DNA of 64,000 nt from Beta vulgaris subsp. vulgaris (taxonomy: Eukaryota > Streptophyta > Magnoliopsida > Caryophyllales > Amaranthaceae): contig NC_079205.1 of the NCBI RefSeq assembly GCF_026745355.1, positions 8,905,100 to 8,969,099 on the forward strand, read 5' to 3'. The notes beneath the pieces were generated by a model. The model did not search any database. It was not told the DNA's origin and saw only the letters and a list, made by a program, of their open reading frames with translations. Below, one piece after another: positions 1-11,107 of this stretch. Every line of letters starts with the position of its first letter. Position 1 is the stretch's first letter. The translations under genes and the position numbers were made by a program.

Positions 1-640
1 TCATCTACCTATTATTTCAAACATTGAAGAATCGCTTTCCATGAAGAACTGGATTTCTTCCTATGTTCGGTTTTAATAGCCATTACTAATGCTATATATT
101 GTGCAAATGGTTTCTCAAACTTAAGCTCCAACAACTTCGTTTCCTTCATCCTCCAGAGTTGGCTCCTTCCACTCCACCCAATTTCATGTCTATCAATATT
201 GGACAACAAGTGCACATGAGTCCAGATTCCCAAATCCTGATTATAGAAGTGGATGGCTCTTGATCTAAAGCAAATAAACATACATGCGGGAGCTGGTTGG
301 TTTATCTCTAATTACTCCCCTGACTCTCCTCAGCATGGTGGCACTCTGGCACTCATTTTCTTGCTTGACCTACTCTACAGGTTGAGTCACTAGCTTGTCT
401 GCATTATTTGCAATGGTGTTTTGATCAAAGATTTTTATACTTACAGAATTTGGCTGATAAAATCGGTTATATAGAGCTTCTATAATCGGAAGGGAAAACA
501 ATATTGCGCTTCGATGGACTAAACAACATATTCTAAGCTTAGGAAATGATTTTTTGTATTGTTACCTGCAGAAAGTCTCACGCTAACGAGTTCACAAGGC
601 TCATGATTTAGCTGATGTTTTTCGGCAATCTTTTAGGGAC
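1..640 (+). pseudogene. Degenerate LINE 3' part with RNase H-like domain
   Basis: Read on the plus strand across frames, bases about 200-640 give a broken RNase H-like domain of the kind at the C terminus of plant L1 elements. Seen are an IIEVDGS stretch near 238-255, AGAGWFISN near 286-312, a VESLACLHYLQWC-like helix near 375-425 and a decayed ANEFTRLMI segment near 575-610. The frame is broken several times, so no protein is made. It is cut by the window start, and a small MITE follows at 640. Family assignment rests on the order of RNase H motifs only. Confidence 0.45.
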
Positions 641-780
641 GGTGTTTGATTCAACTTATTTTGTCTTATCTTATCTTATTTGAACTTATCTTATCTTATC
701 TTATCTTATTTTATCTTATATTATCTTATTTTATTTTATTTTTTTCTGAAATGAGTGAAAATAAGTTGAACAGAACATAT
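640..780. mobile_element. CTTAT-rich MITE with short inverted repeats
   Basis: The left end (TTCAACTTATTTT near 650-662) is the inverse of the right end (AAAATAAGTTGAACAG near 756-772). The interior between them is mostly the pentamer CTTAT/TTTAT. The ends resemble those of the elements at 52503 and 53715, which also carry AACTTATTTTcAG. The 60-residue reading frame inside is low-complexity and not a gene. Confidence 0.5.
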
Positions 781-839
781 TATCTTATCTTCTTTTTTTT
801 TTCCGATAATTTTGTTGTTTTTCATTAATTCAACTGTTG

Positions 840-2836
840 TCAAAACAAAATTCCAACTTTAGTAGAGTGAAATACACATACTCTTAACCAATATACAACA
901 AGGTTAAGAACAAGATTACATGAAACTTAGATCATAACCATGCCACGAATTCATCCACTCGACGCAGCCCTTGTTTAGCTTATGTATCTGCAATGACATT
1001 TGATTATCTCTATTTATGGACGAAGGAGAACTTTGTTTCTGCTTTGGAGGTTGATTTTATGAAATTCAGTGTGAAATTTAAGTTCCATGGCCCTTCTTTT
1101 CCATCTGAGCACCATTGAACCACATTAAAAGAGTCCAATTCCACAATGAATTGGGATGCTTTAAATCGGTTGCAAATTAGGGATAACTTTATGGCGCGGT
1201 GGATGGCGAATACTTCAGCTAAATCGATCTCCATTAGAGGAATTGGAGATGAGAACACACAAATAAAATGGCTACGGCGATCCCTTAACACCCCACCAAT
1301 AGCTGCGTGTTGAAAGGATGGGTGGTATGAAGCATCCAAATTCCATTTCATGATGTTGGTTGGAGGTGGAGACCATAGAGCGGATGGGTGCAGTACTAGA
1401 CGAGGCTTACCTGCAGCAGCGCTGTCATTCCAAGAGAGGTAGCAGGGGTTGCTTAATATGTCTTGGAAGGAGTATGGGAAGGGATCCCCCCCATCCTTTG
1501 ATTCACCAATTCATTCTAAACAACACTACCTCTTGCAGTTGCGGTAGAAATGAGAAATTATTGGAGAATATCCTTTCATTCCTCTCCTTCCATTTAGTCC
1601 ATGATATGATGATGAAGCCAGCAGCCGATACTTTTTTTAAAAATTCCCACAAGAAGGGAGGAAGGGATTACCAAACTTAGTTTCCAAATGTTGAGCCACC
1701 AACACCATAGTTTCCAAGAGAAGCTACAGTGTAGTAATAAATGGTCACCATCTTCAGGGAACAAATTACAAAGAATGCATAGGTGGTCCGATGGAAGCCC
1801 ACTGATGTTTTCTTTGCAATTTAGAGTTAAAGAATTTGTAAGCTCCATTACAAAAGACTTGACCGAGAAATTGCCTACTTTGTTGGCAGTCCAAGTGTAG
1901 GAGTCCATGTGATCCAAGGAGAGGAAGAGCCCATTAAGAATTGTTAATGAAGTTTGCTCTTCCACAATATCTTGGGGCTTTAGATCTCGTTTTCAAGATA
2001 TATAATCACCATTTCCAATATAAACCATGCCAAAATCTAAATAAAGAAATGGTGGCATTTGGGGATGGTGATAAACGGAACAAGCTGGGACAAAGATTTT
2101 TAAGAGCTTGATCTCGGTCCCAAACATCATGTCAAAATAGAGTGTTGGCACCGTTATCCACTTTTTTTCTTATTTTAGAGAAAGTTAGTGTTTTTGCCAA
2201 AGGGTGATGAAGAATAGATGAATAGAGAGCCTTTCATGAACCACCATGTCTTGGAATAGAGAGGTCTGGTAGAGAGAAGACATTGGAGTATCCATATTTC
2301 GACCGGATGACTTGATTCCAGAGAGCCCGTGGTTTAGTGAGAAATCTCCAAATCCACGGTAATAGGAGAGCAAAGTTTTTCCTATATAAATTGCCAATGT
2401 TTAATCCCCCAAGGATTTCTAGAAGTTCAAGTATCCCATGAGACAAGCAGTATTGATTTTTTTTGCCATAGTAGTTGCACCATAGGAATTGTCGTTGGAT
2501 TTGGTCAATCTTGTTGATCACCCCTTTCGGAATGGGGAAAAGTGACATGTAATAGATGGGAAGATTTAGAGATGCCTTTATGAGAGTGGCATGACCACCA
2601 ATAGACAATAAGTTACCCTTCCAAGAGGCAAGCTTTTTGTTGAGGCGATTGATTATAGGATCCCACATTTCAAGTCGGTTGGCGTTGCCTCCAATAGGCA
2701 AACCGAGATATACAAACGGAAGCTTGGCCGAATTGCACAATAGAGATGAAGCTGATGATTGAGGTTGGGATTCGGAGATGTGTAGTCCAAAAATGGAGGA
2801 CTTATGAAAATTCACACGTAGCCGCGAGGCAACTTA
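840..2836 (-). pseudogene. LINE (L1-type) ORF2 remnant: RT C-terminus, zf-RVT, RNase H
   Basis: On the minus strand, in order: the C-terminal half of a LINE reverse transcriptase (2815 to 2234, with NFHKSSIFG, YLGLPIGG, SWKGNLLSIGG and QFLWCNYYG blocks typical of plant L1 elements); a zinc-binding zf-RVT region (1965 to 1594, with ILCNLFPEDGDHLLLHC, a CxxC..H..C pattern); and an RNase H domain (1351 to 1010, starting WNLDAS with IVELDS in the core). Frames are shifted between blocks and stops occur, so it is dead. The catalytic FADD part of the RT is missing, so the copy is 5'-truncated near 2836. No clear target-site duplication was found. Confidence 0.85.
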
Positions 2837-3175
2837 TTGTCTAATTTCTTATTTTAGTTAGGCCTGTCAATCAGGTCAGGTTGGGTCGGGTTTGTGTTCG
2901 GGTCAAGAAAAATCGGGTTAAGAACCCCTAACCTGAACCTGATCTGTTTTATAATTTCGGGTCAATATTACCAACCCTAACCTGATCTGAAAATTATCGG
3001 GTCAACCTGACCTGATCTGTTTGACCTGAATTTTTTAAAAACGGATTGAAAGTGGGTCAACCTGAACCTGTTTGACCCGATTTTTTCAGGTTGACCCAAC
3101 CCATATAACCTGATTTTTTTTTTTACATTCAAAACAATTGCATAGTTCAATGAAATTTCAATAAACTTAGCTAAC

Positions 3176-3298
3176 CAAGTTCATACTTGGCAATAACAGT
3201 ACAACACATATGATACTAACTACTAAGTACCAAGTTCATACTTGGCAATAACAGTACAACACATATGATACTAACTACTAAGTACCAAGTTCATACTT
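3176..3298. repeat. 55-bp tandem repeat, about 2.2 copies
   Basis: The unit beginning CAAGTTCATACTTGG occurs at 3176 and 3231, then partially at 3286. The two full copies look identical, so this is a recent duplication inside the hAT-type element. Confidence 0.9.
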
Positions 3299-3499
3299 AA
3301 AAATATTACAAACCAAATCCTTAATGTTTTAGAGTTACACAAGTTCACAAGACCACAACTCAAATTTCTCCTTATTAGCATTTGTAATTGTGTATGAGTG
3401 GAGTCAATCTCCTCCTCTGCCTCTAATAAGAGCTCAATTTGCTCCTTGAAGTCTTCATCATCTATATTAAGCTGGAAACCAAAGAAAACAAATAAATAA

Positions 3500-4130
3500 A
3501 TACGGAGTAAGGAGTAAGACAAGATAGGAAAACAGAAGAATAAAAAAACATAACATTTAACAAATAAGAAAACAGAAGAATAAAAAAAACAGAACATTTA
3601 ACATAGCAGAAAAAACGAAATAAAATGGCAGAAAAAAATGAAATAAAATAACATAGAAAACGAAACGAAATAGCAGGAAAAAAAAGAGAAAAAAATAGCA
3701 TAAAAAACGAAATGAAAAAGCAGAAAAAAAATGAAATAAAATAGCGTAAAAAACGAAATGAAATAGAAGAAAAAAATAAAAAATAAAATAGCATAAAAAT
3801 GAAATGAAATAGCAGAAAAAAAACAAACGTAATAAAATAAAATGGCAGAAAAAAACGAAATAAAAATAGCATAAAAAACGAAATGAAATAGCAGAAAAGA
3901 TGAAATGAAATAGAAGAAAAAATAAACGAAATAGCATAAAAAACGAAATGAAATAGCAAAAAAAACAAAACGTAATAAAATAAAATGGCAGAAAAAAATG
4001 AAATAAAAATAGCATAAAAAAAGCGAAATGAAATAGCAGAAAAAAAACGAAAAAAATAGCATAAAAAATAGCAGAAAAATAACATAAAAAACAGCAGAAA
4101 AAAAAGAAAAAAAAATTGACAAAAAAGAGT
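3500..4130. repeat. A-rich low-complexity tract with GAAATAGCA / CATAAAAAACGAAATG words
   Basis: Roughly 600 bp dominated by irregular repeats of GAAATAGCAGAAAAAA and AACGAAATG-like words. It forms the core of the hAT-type element and is the source of several long spurious open frames on the minus strand. Confidence 0.8.
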
Positions 4131-4691
4131 ACCTGAATGTTGAAGAAATAAAGAAGACCAACGAAGAAGACGAAGAAAACCAACGAAGAAGACGGAGCAG
4201 CGACTCCAGCGAGTTGTTGTCGGCGCCGACAGCAATGAAGAAAGTGAGACAGTGTGAGAGAGAGAGAGAGAGAGTGAGAGAGAAATTTAGGGTTAGGAAC
4301 TTAGACTGAGACTTTGTGTGAGAGAGAGAGACTTGATGTTCATTTTTTAAGGGTTAGCGTCCCTTTTTTTGGGCTGATATTAGTTTTAGGTGTATATTTT
4401 TTTTAGGCCCAAAATCTTTGGGCTGGACAAATTAATTTTTAGTTTAATTATTCGGGTTAGGTTATATGGGTTGACCCGACCTGATTTTGACCCATTTAGA
4501 AATCAGGTCAAGCAGGTCATTTTCAGGTCAGAAAATTCCACCTGAACCTAACCCATTTAACTTTCAGGTCGGGTTCAGGTCGACCCATTTAATATTTCAG
4601 GTTGAAAATCTCAACCCAAACCCACTAATTTCGGGTCGGGTTCGGGTCGGGTTGTCAGATTGGGTCGACTTTTGCCAGGCCTAATTTTAGT

Positions 4692-5290
4692 TAGATATAG
4701 CTTGTGTAAAAAAAAAAAAAAATGGGACATTGAAAGAATCTACTTAGAAATTACCTCTATTAACATTTGGATATTGAAATCGAAAATTTATGTCATATAT
4801 ACTTAAAGGTGATTTTCTCATATACCCTGACACTGTTACACACAACCAATCTAATAATCCTACTGTTGCTTGCGAACCTATACTTATTAGAGTTACCTTC
4901 TTATTTGAATCCTATGGAATTATATGATTAAAGATAAAACCAATCTTATCAAATTAAAAAAGAAAGATAAAACCAACATAATGGGTCAACATGTGGGGTG
5001 ATATGAAATTTATAATAATAAAAATGTGGCTTTAAAGACAAGGTTACATGAGATATTTTAGACATGTCAAGTGCCAACTAATTTTGGAAGACATTATTAA
5101 CGAGAATCAAATTTGTTTTAAAGAGACTGCTTCATCATTAAATATAGCCTTTTGTTTTTAGCGAACCAAATGATCCACGCTACAAAAGCTATATCACTTC
5201 CAACATTTATAAATCAACCAAGTCACTATAATGACTAAGTGCATAAACAAAGTAATTCAAGGGTTTACCCGTACCATTAATGAACATTTA
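4692..5290. other. AT-rich intergenic DNA, no gene recognised
   Basis: The only notable feature is an A15 run near 4708-4722. No coding signal, RNA gene or complete transposon is recognised between the hAT-type element and the LINE. Confidence 0.5.
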
Positions 5291-5358
5291 ATGATAAAAC
5301 TAGTTAATATAATAATTAAAACAATAAAATATAAACCCTCTCTAAACCCTCTCTAGGC

Positions 5359-5386
5359 GCACGATAAGGGGTGTTCACTATCGTGC
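5359..5386 (+). promoter_or_regulatory. Hairpin in LINE 5' UTR just before ORF1
   Basis: GCACGATA (5359-5366) and TATCGTGC (5379-5386) are perfect inverse complements around a 12-base loop, 14 bases before the ORF1 ATG at 5401. A comparable hairpin sits near the 5' end of the two short LINE-like elements at 10480 and 55036. A function in the RNA is inferred only. Confidence 0.7.
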
Positions 5387-5400
5387 ACCGTTGAAGCGTT

Positions 5401-6632
5401 ATGGGGAGAAAGAAGAAGACGGCTACTCCGGGGGGGAAGTCGCCGGAGCTGGGATCATCTTCTAAGACCTTATCAGAGGATGATGGTGATAATAATGTAG
5501 TAACGGAGGCACAAACCAATGGAACAGTAACCGAGGATGAAGTGATTGAGAAACCGAACTCGATTCATGTTGAGGAAGCTCAAAAACGATGGCAAGGATT
5601 CACTGGGCAAAACAGGATGTCTAGCAAAGGTATGGGACTTACTTTTGTAGCTCCTTCTATTATTGATGGATCTTTAACTGCCAAACTTGACAAACGAGAA
5701 ATTGAGCGTATGAATAAGCAATGGGAAAATGCTTTAGTAATGTATGTTGTTGGGCAAAATCCAACTATTACAGCTATGAATGCTTATGTTAAAGCTCAAT
5801 GGGGTATAACTTGCTCACCATCTTCACTGTTTAAACACGAAGAGGGTTTTTTTGTGATACAGATGAGTAAGGAAGAAAGAGATACTGTGTTGTATTCTGG
5901 TCCTCATCTTTTTTATGGTAAACCGATGATTGTTAAGAGCTGGACTCCCCATTTTGATTTTAAGCAGGAAGTTCTTAAAATTGTGCCTATCTGGGTGAAA
6001 TTACCAAATCTACCTCTTAATTGTTGGAGTGATAACTCATTGAGTAGAATAGGAAGTGTCTTAGGGGTTCCTATCTATGCGGATGAGTGTACCACAAAAA
6101 TGCTTAGGGTTTCATTTTGCTCGAATCTTGATTGAAATTGATGTAACAAAACCTGCAACTAAAGAAATCATAGTAGAAGATCCCAGTGGAAGGAAATTTG
6201 TTCAACGTGTGGAGTATGATTGGCTGCCTGCATTCTGTAATAAATGCCAGAAAATAGGCCATAATTGTGAGGTGAAAAGAAATTTTGTAAAGCCTATGCA
6301 AAAATGGGTTCCAAAAACTGTAAAAATCAAATGTTGTGGAAGAGTTCAGGTAGTAACAGCCATCCCTGATGATGGAGCTCCTCCATGTAGTAGATCTAAG
6401 TAGTGCTGGCAACAGTAATACTGGTGATCCTGCTGTGGTTGTAGAGGCTATCTCAGAAGTTACTCCTACAACAACACCTATACCAGCAGATGAAGAGGAG
6501 CCTTGGAAGGTTGTGACAAGGAAATCTAAAGGCAAGCAGGTTAACTTTCAAAGTGCAAGGGTGGTAACATATGGAGGAAATGACTCAGGGAAGACTGGGG
6601 GTGCTAGGGGACCAAACCCCTATCTCTCATAA
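5401..6632 (+). pseudogene. LINE ORF1: DUF4283 / CCHC nucleic-acid binding protein
   Basis: The frame opens at ATG 5401 with a basic start (MGRKKKTATPGG). The DUF4283 domain follows over about residues 95-225 (QWENALVMYVVGQNP, FFVIQMSKEERDTVL, IVPIWVKLPNLPLNCW, SLSRIGSVLGVPIYAD). A shift near 6110 moves the reading to a second frame with the zinc knuckle FCNKCQKIGHN (6233-6265). A third frame from about 6369 covers the C-terminal region, which ends next to the ORF2 start. In plant L1 elements this protein binds the element RNA. Two shifts make this copy non-functional. Confidence 0.85.
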
Positions 6633-9600
6633 TGAATCTCCTTGGGTGGAATGTGCGGGGGCTTAATGACCCTGCTAAAATAAAAGAAGTTAAACACTTC
6701 TTATTATCATAATCCAATGTGCTGTGCTCTATTTGAAACAAGGGTAAAGAGTCATAAAGCTAGTAACACTCAGAAGAAATTTGGAATACATGGCAATGGG
6801 TGAATAATTATGACTATTCCCAAGAGGTAGGATTTGGTTTGGCTGGAAACCAGGTGAAATTGATGCTACTGTAATCAGTACTGATGAGCAATGCATTCAT
6901 TCAGATCACAAGAGCAACAAAAATTTCACTTAGTTGCTGTCTATGGTCTTCATACTGTTAGAGATAGGAAAGCCTTTGGGTTCAATTGCTGACATTCTTA
7001 ACAGTAGCCAGGGGCCTGTGATTGTTTTTGGAGATTTTAATGCAGTGCTAAGAGCTGAAGATAGGTGTAATGGTAATGAAGTCAGGAATCTGAAACAATT
7101 GATTTAATAATCAATTTTACTGGAGGCCAATCTATAGAGCTCCTAATACTGGTTTGTTCTATTCATGGAGCAAAAAGGGGAAGGAAGCACAGAATTTGGA
7201 GTAGAATTGACAAGGTTTCTTGAATGATGAAATGTTGCAGAATACCCTGATATCCTTGTTAATTATCTCCTGAAGGCATTTCTGATCATACACCCTATTG
7301 ATCAGATGTATGCAACATGAAATAAGAGAGGGAGACCTTTCAAATTCATGAATTTTATGGCTAATGAAGCTAGATTTCACTCATCCAAGATGTTGGCAGA
7401 AGAATGTCAGGGGTGGTAAATGAAGCAGATTTGGAGCAATCTTATAAGAGTTAAACATGAAATCAAAAGCCTTCACTCTAACATTTTTCTCAAGCTCACA
7501 TTAAGATAGCAGAATGTCGAGCTAAGTTGGATCAAGTCAAAGACATCCTTCTTTGATATATGATACTGAGACCCAGAAGATTGAAAAAGAGAACATTGAA
7601 ACTCTTAGATACTGGTCAAATTGAAACTAGTATCTTACAACAAAAATCCAGAATTAGCTGGCTTGCTGAAGGTGACAGGAACACCAAACTTTTCTTTACT
7701 GCTGTAAAGATAAGGAAAGCTCAAAAAGCATTAACATGTGCAAACTGAGCATGGAATTATTACTGATTCTGCAGAGATTCATCAGGAGCTTGTGCAATTT
7801 TATCAGAACCTGCTGGGAACAAGGGCAGGTATCTGGATGCTATTGATCTTCCTATAGTGAGGAAAGGCCTATCTGAGCTTAGATGCTAGTAGAAGTTTGA
7901 TTGAGCCAGTTAGAGGATATGAAATTGACAAGGCTCTGGCAAGTATAGGGGACAATAAAGCACCTGGTGTGGATGGTTTCAATGCATTGTTTTTCAAGAA
8001 AATTTGGCATCTGATTAATACTGATATCTACCAGGGAGTGCAGGAGTTTTTTCAAACTCTGAAATTTATAAGCCTATTAATATAACACTCATCACTTTAA
8101 TCCCTAAAGTGAATCAATGCTATGCATCCAAAAGACTACAGGCCAATTGCCTGCTGTACTATGCTATACAAAATCATTGCCAAGGATATTCTAACAGACT
8201 TGGCAATGTGATAGCTGATGTAATCAATCCTTCTCAAGCTGGATTTATCCCTGGAAGATATATAGCTGATAATATTCTTCTTGGCAACTGAGCTGTGAGA
8301 GGGTATTCAAGATCCTATATATCACCTAGATGTGTGATAAAGGTGGATATTAAAAAGGCATATGACTCTGTTGAGTGGCCTTTCCTTGAAAACATGATGA
8401 TTGAGATTGGTTTCCAAGGAAATGGGTGGATTGGATAATGGCTTGTGTAAAGGGTGTTTCTTACTCAATTCAACTCAATGGTGCTCCTTCTAAACCTTTC
8501 CAAGCAATGAAAGGGCTTAGACAAGGAGATCCACTATCTCCCTTCCTTTTGCCATAAGCATGGAATATTTAAGTAGATGCTTGGTGAATTACATGATGAT
8601 CCTGATTTTCACTATCACCCTAAATGTAAAAGAATCAAATTAATCATCTGATGTTTGCAGATGATTTATTATTATTTGCTAGGGCTGATAGTAAATCAGT
8701 GGAAAAAATTATGAGTACTTTTAGGAAGTTTTCTAAAGCTTCTGGCCTTGAAACAAGCATTGAAAAAAGTTGTATTTATTTTGCTGGGATGAGAAGTGAT
8801 GAAGCTATGCACATTGCTGATATGTGTCCCTTCCAATTGGGATTACCTTTCAAGTACTTGGGGGTCCTTGGCTGCAGGAAACTCACTATAGTCAGTGTAA
8901 AATTCTTGCTGATAAAATACTGCCAGAGCTCAGACATGGATGTCTCATATGTTAAGCTATGCTGGAAGACTTCAGTTGGTGAGAAGTATTCTCACTAGTA
9001 TGTAAAATTACTGGGCCCATATCTTTCCTCTCCTAAAAAACTAATCAAGGCTGTGGAAATGATATGTAGAAGGTTTTTATGGACTGGGAAAACCTTGGAG
9101 TCTCATAAGGCTCCTATTGCTTGGCATAATTTTTTTCTTCCCAAGGTAGCTGGGGGCTGGAATCTCATTAACATGTCAATTTGGAACACTGCAGCTCTTC
9201 TTAAGCTTCTTTGGGCAATTGAATCAAAAGCTGACAAGTTATGGGTGAAATGGGTGGCTGAGTATTACCTGAAGCAAGCCACTCCTTTACAGGTTGGGAT
9301 CACCAACAACATATCATGGATTTTAAAAAAGATCATCAAAGCTAGAGAGGCTTTATCAGACATTGGAGGATGGGACAAACTCTTCACAAGGGGCAGTTCA
9401 GTATTAAGAAATTAAAAGCCTGCAGGGAGATTTTGAGAATTAACATGGAAGAAACTTATTTGTAATAACAAAGCTAGCCCTAGAAGTATTTTTATACTTG
9501 GCTTGCCCTTCAGAATAGGTTAGCCACCTGTGATAGAGTATGCAAATGGCTACCAACTTGCAATGTAACCTGTTGCTTATGTAACAGTGAGCCTGAATCT

Positions 9601-9920
9601 ACTCAGCACTTGTTCTTTCAATGCACATTTTCAGCAAGCATTTGGGATTTTCTCAAACACCAACTGAAGCATCCAGGAAGAGGGAATGGTTTTCCTGATC
9701 TTATTAGGGAGATGCAAGTGAAAGCTAGAAGCAAGAAGGATGAAAATAGAGTTCTCGTGATGGTCTTTACTGAAGCCATTTACTCTATCTGGAAATGTAG
9801 AAACAAAAAGCTCTTTGAACAGCAGAATATCTCTGCTCCAGTGGTGATTAGGGAGATTCTCTTTAATACAGCTTGTAACTGTAGTGAAAAACAAAGGCAA
9901 CTGTTGATTGTATGATGCAG
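6632..9920 (+). pseudogene. LINE ORF2: endonuclease, reverse transcriptase, zf-RVT (frameshifted)
   Basis: ORF2 begins MNLLGWNVRGLNDP at 6632, the canonical N terminus of the apurinic-type endonuclease of plant LINEs. Later pieces in different frames are SRISWLAEGDRNTKLF (near 7650), DKALASIGDNKAPGVDGFNALFFKK (near 7925), SQAGFIPGRYIADNILL (8230-8285), the catalytic MFADDLLLFARADS (8651-8692), the thumb region (9053-9415, RRFLWTG) and zf-RVT CCLCNSEPESTQHLFFQC (about 9570-9627). The last frame ends at 9915. At least six shifts or stops separate these blocks. Confidence 0.88.
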
Positions 9921-10095
9921 ATGTTTGATCTGCTATAGTTTGAACTGTCCTAGATGTCCTAGGGAGTTCTATTTTGGTTGTCTTGTTCAGTCCTTAGTTT
10001 GGGACTGTTAGACTAAGTTGTATTCTCCCAAAATGTTTTTTTTGGTTTTCAATAACAATTTTGAATTGCCAAAAAAAAAATGATAAAACTAGTTA

Positions 10096-10461
10096 TTAGG
10101 TCCGGGTTATGCCCAGGTAAGAAAAAATTTCATTTATTAATATAATACTTTATGATAATTATACTAAATACAACTTAGTTTAGTGGTTAGAACTTTAATA
10201 TATGTACTTGAGGTCTCGGGATCAAATCCTATACTACACAATTTCTTAATTTTTTTTATTGTACATGAATTACATGAACTAAAACTCCTTAGGGAGAACA
10301 CCACGTGGCACAGTTTCTTGTTTTCACACCCTTTTAATATATTTGTGTAGATTATCTTATAGTAATTTCTCTTTTTTGCTATGACCTTTTACATGGTAAT
10401 TACTACTGTCTTTAAAACGACTCATCTCTATTTAAAACGGACACCTAAATTAACCAACTTT
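10096..10461. other. AT-rich DNA with a weak tRNA-like (SINE-like) motif
   Basis: Bases about 10168-10232 read TTTAGTGGTTAGAAC..., then GTCTCGGGATCAAATCC, which resembles degenerate A and B boxes of a tRNA-derived SINE. No tail or duplication was found, so this is only suggestive. The rest shows nothing recognisable. Confidence 0.25.
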
Positions 10462-10479
10462 AAAAGTTGTAAGAGTGCT

Positions 10480-11089
10480 TTTTTTTTTTGAAGAGAAAGA
10501 GAAATTTCATTAATTGAAGGTCAAACGGCATCTACAATAGATATTAAAGAAAAACAAGATACAATTAAACAAAGTTAAATCAAATTCGCCTTCGAAAAAA
10601 CTATAATGAACTAAATCGAGCAATACAGCGCAACCCCCTTGGATTTGCTGAATCAAACAGCTATTGATGAGGAAGTCTATCATTCTGACATAGTTTGGGA
10701 AGAACAATCTTAATCGAGCCATGTTTACCGCATCCGAGATTTCAATACCTTCATGTTGAGTCTTGAACTTCAACCAATGAGAACAATTTCTCATACCTAA
10801 AAACAAAAAAACCATACTCACAACTCCCATAGGGGAGAAGGAGATCTCCACAGCAGAAAATACTAAAAAATCCCTAAAGAGATACTAATTTATTCAACAA
10901 TAAAAAAACTGACAACAAAAGAGGAGAGGGGCTTACCATGGATGAAAACATCCATGACAGCCCCCTAAACTGATGAAGAAAGGGTAAGAGAGGCTAGGGT
11001 TTAGAGAGAAAGAAAGAGAGGGGGGGGGGGGAAGAGAGCGGCTTATCGCATATTAATGAATTAATTTGAAACAGTCTTTTTTAAAAAAA
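10480..11089 (-). mobile_element. Short non-autonomous LINE-like element with 18-bp TSD (copy 1)
   Basis: The element is flanked by AAAAGTTGTAAGAGTGCT at 10462-10479 and 11090-11107. A T-run at 10480-10489 is the poly(A) tail on the minus strand. Next to it is a LINE-like 3' end (AATGAAATTTCTC, ATGCCGTTTGACC in minus orientation). The 5' side carries AAACCCTAGCC and a strong hairpin at 10928-10965. A 113-residue minus-strand frame (10851-10510) matches no family I recognise. A second copy lies at 55036-55647. About 600 bp long, it is probably mobilised by LINE enzymes. Confidence 0.75.
10928..10965 (-). promoter_or_regulatory. Strong hairpin near 5' end of LINE-like element, copy 1
   Basis: GGGGCT pairs with AGCCCC outside, and CATGGATG pairs with CATCCATG around an AAAA loop, giving a near-perfect stem. 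The counterpart at 55520-55556 has a different apical stem but equal pairing. Confidence 0.85.
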
Positions 11090-11107
11090 AAAAGTTGTAA
11101 GAGTGCT

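Larger units (their letters stand above)
2859..4683. mobile_element. Non-autonomous hAT-type DNA transposon with 8-bp TSD
   Basis: The element starts TAGGCCTGTCAA and ends with the inverse TTGCCAGGCCTA. It is flanked by a perfect 8-bp direct repeat ATTTTAGT at 2851-2858 and 4684-4691, the size produced by hAT transposases. About 280 bp at the left and 230 bp at the right consist of many degenerate copies of words such as GGGTCAGGTT and its inverse. The core holds a 55-bp tandem repeat (3176-3298) and an A-rich tract (about 3500-4130). No transposase reading frame is present; the long Phe-rich minus-strand frames at 3462-4235 are low-complexity artefacts of the A-rich tract. Confidence 0.85.
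5307..10079 (+). mobile_element. Near full-length L1-type LINE with 16-bp TSD, mutated
   Basis: A non-LTR retrotransposon running from a 5' UTR with AACCCTCTCTA repeats to a poly(A) run at 10070-10080. It is flanked by the 16-bp direct repeat ATGATAAAACTAGTTA at 5291-5306 and 10080-10095 (the last A of the tail may belong to either). It carries ORF1 (DUF4283 plus CCHC) and ORF2 (endonuclease, reverse transcriptase, zf-RVT). No RNase H domain follows the zf-RVT. Frameshifts and stops throughout ORF2 make it inactive, but the intact duplication points to a fairly recent insertion. Confidence 0.92.

Noticed and set aside
3462..4235. Three long overlapping Phe-rich minus-strand frames of 187-257 residues
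   Set aside because: They are translations of an A-rich low-complexity tract inside a hAT element. All three frames are open because TAG/TAA/TGA are rare in the repeated word, and there is no domain.
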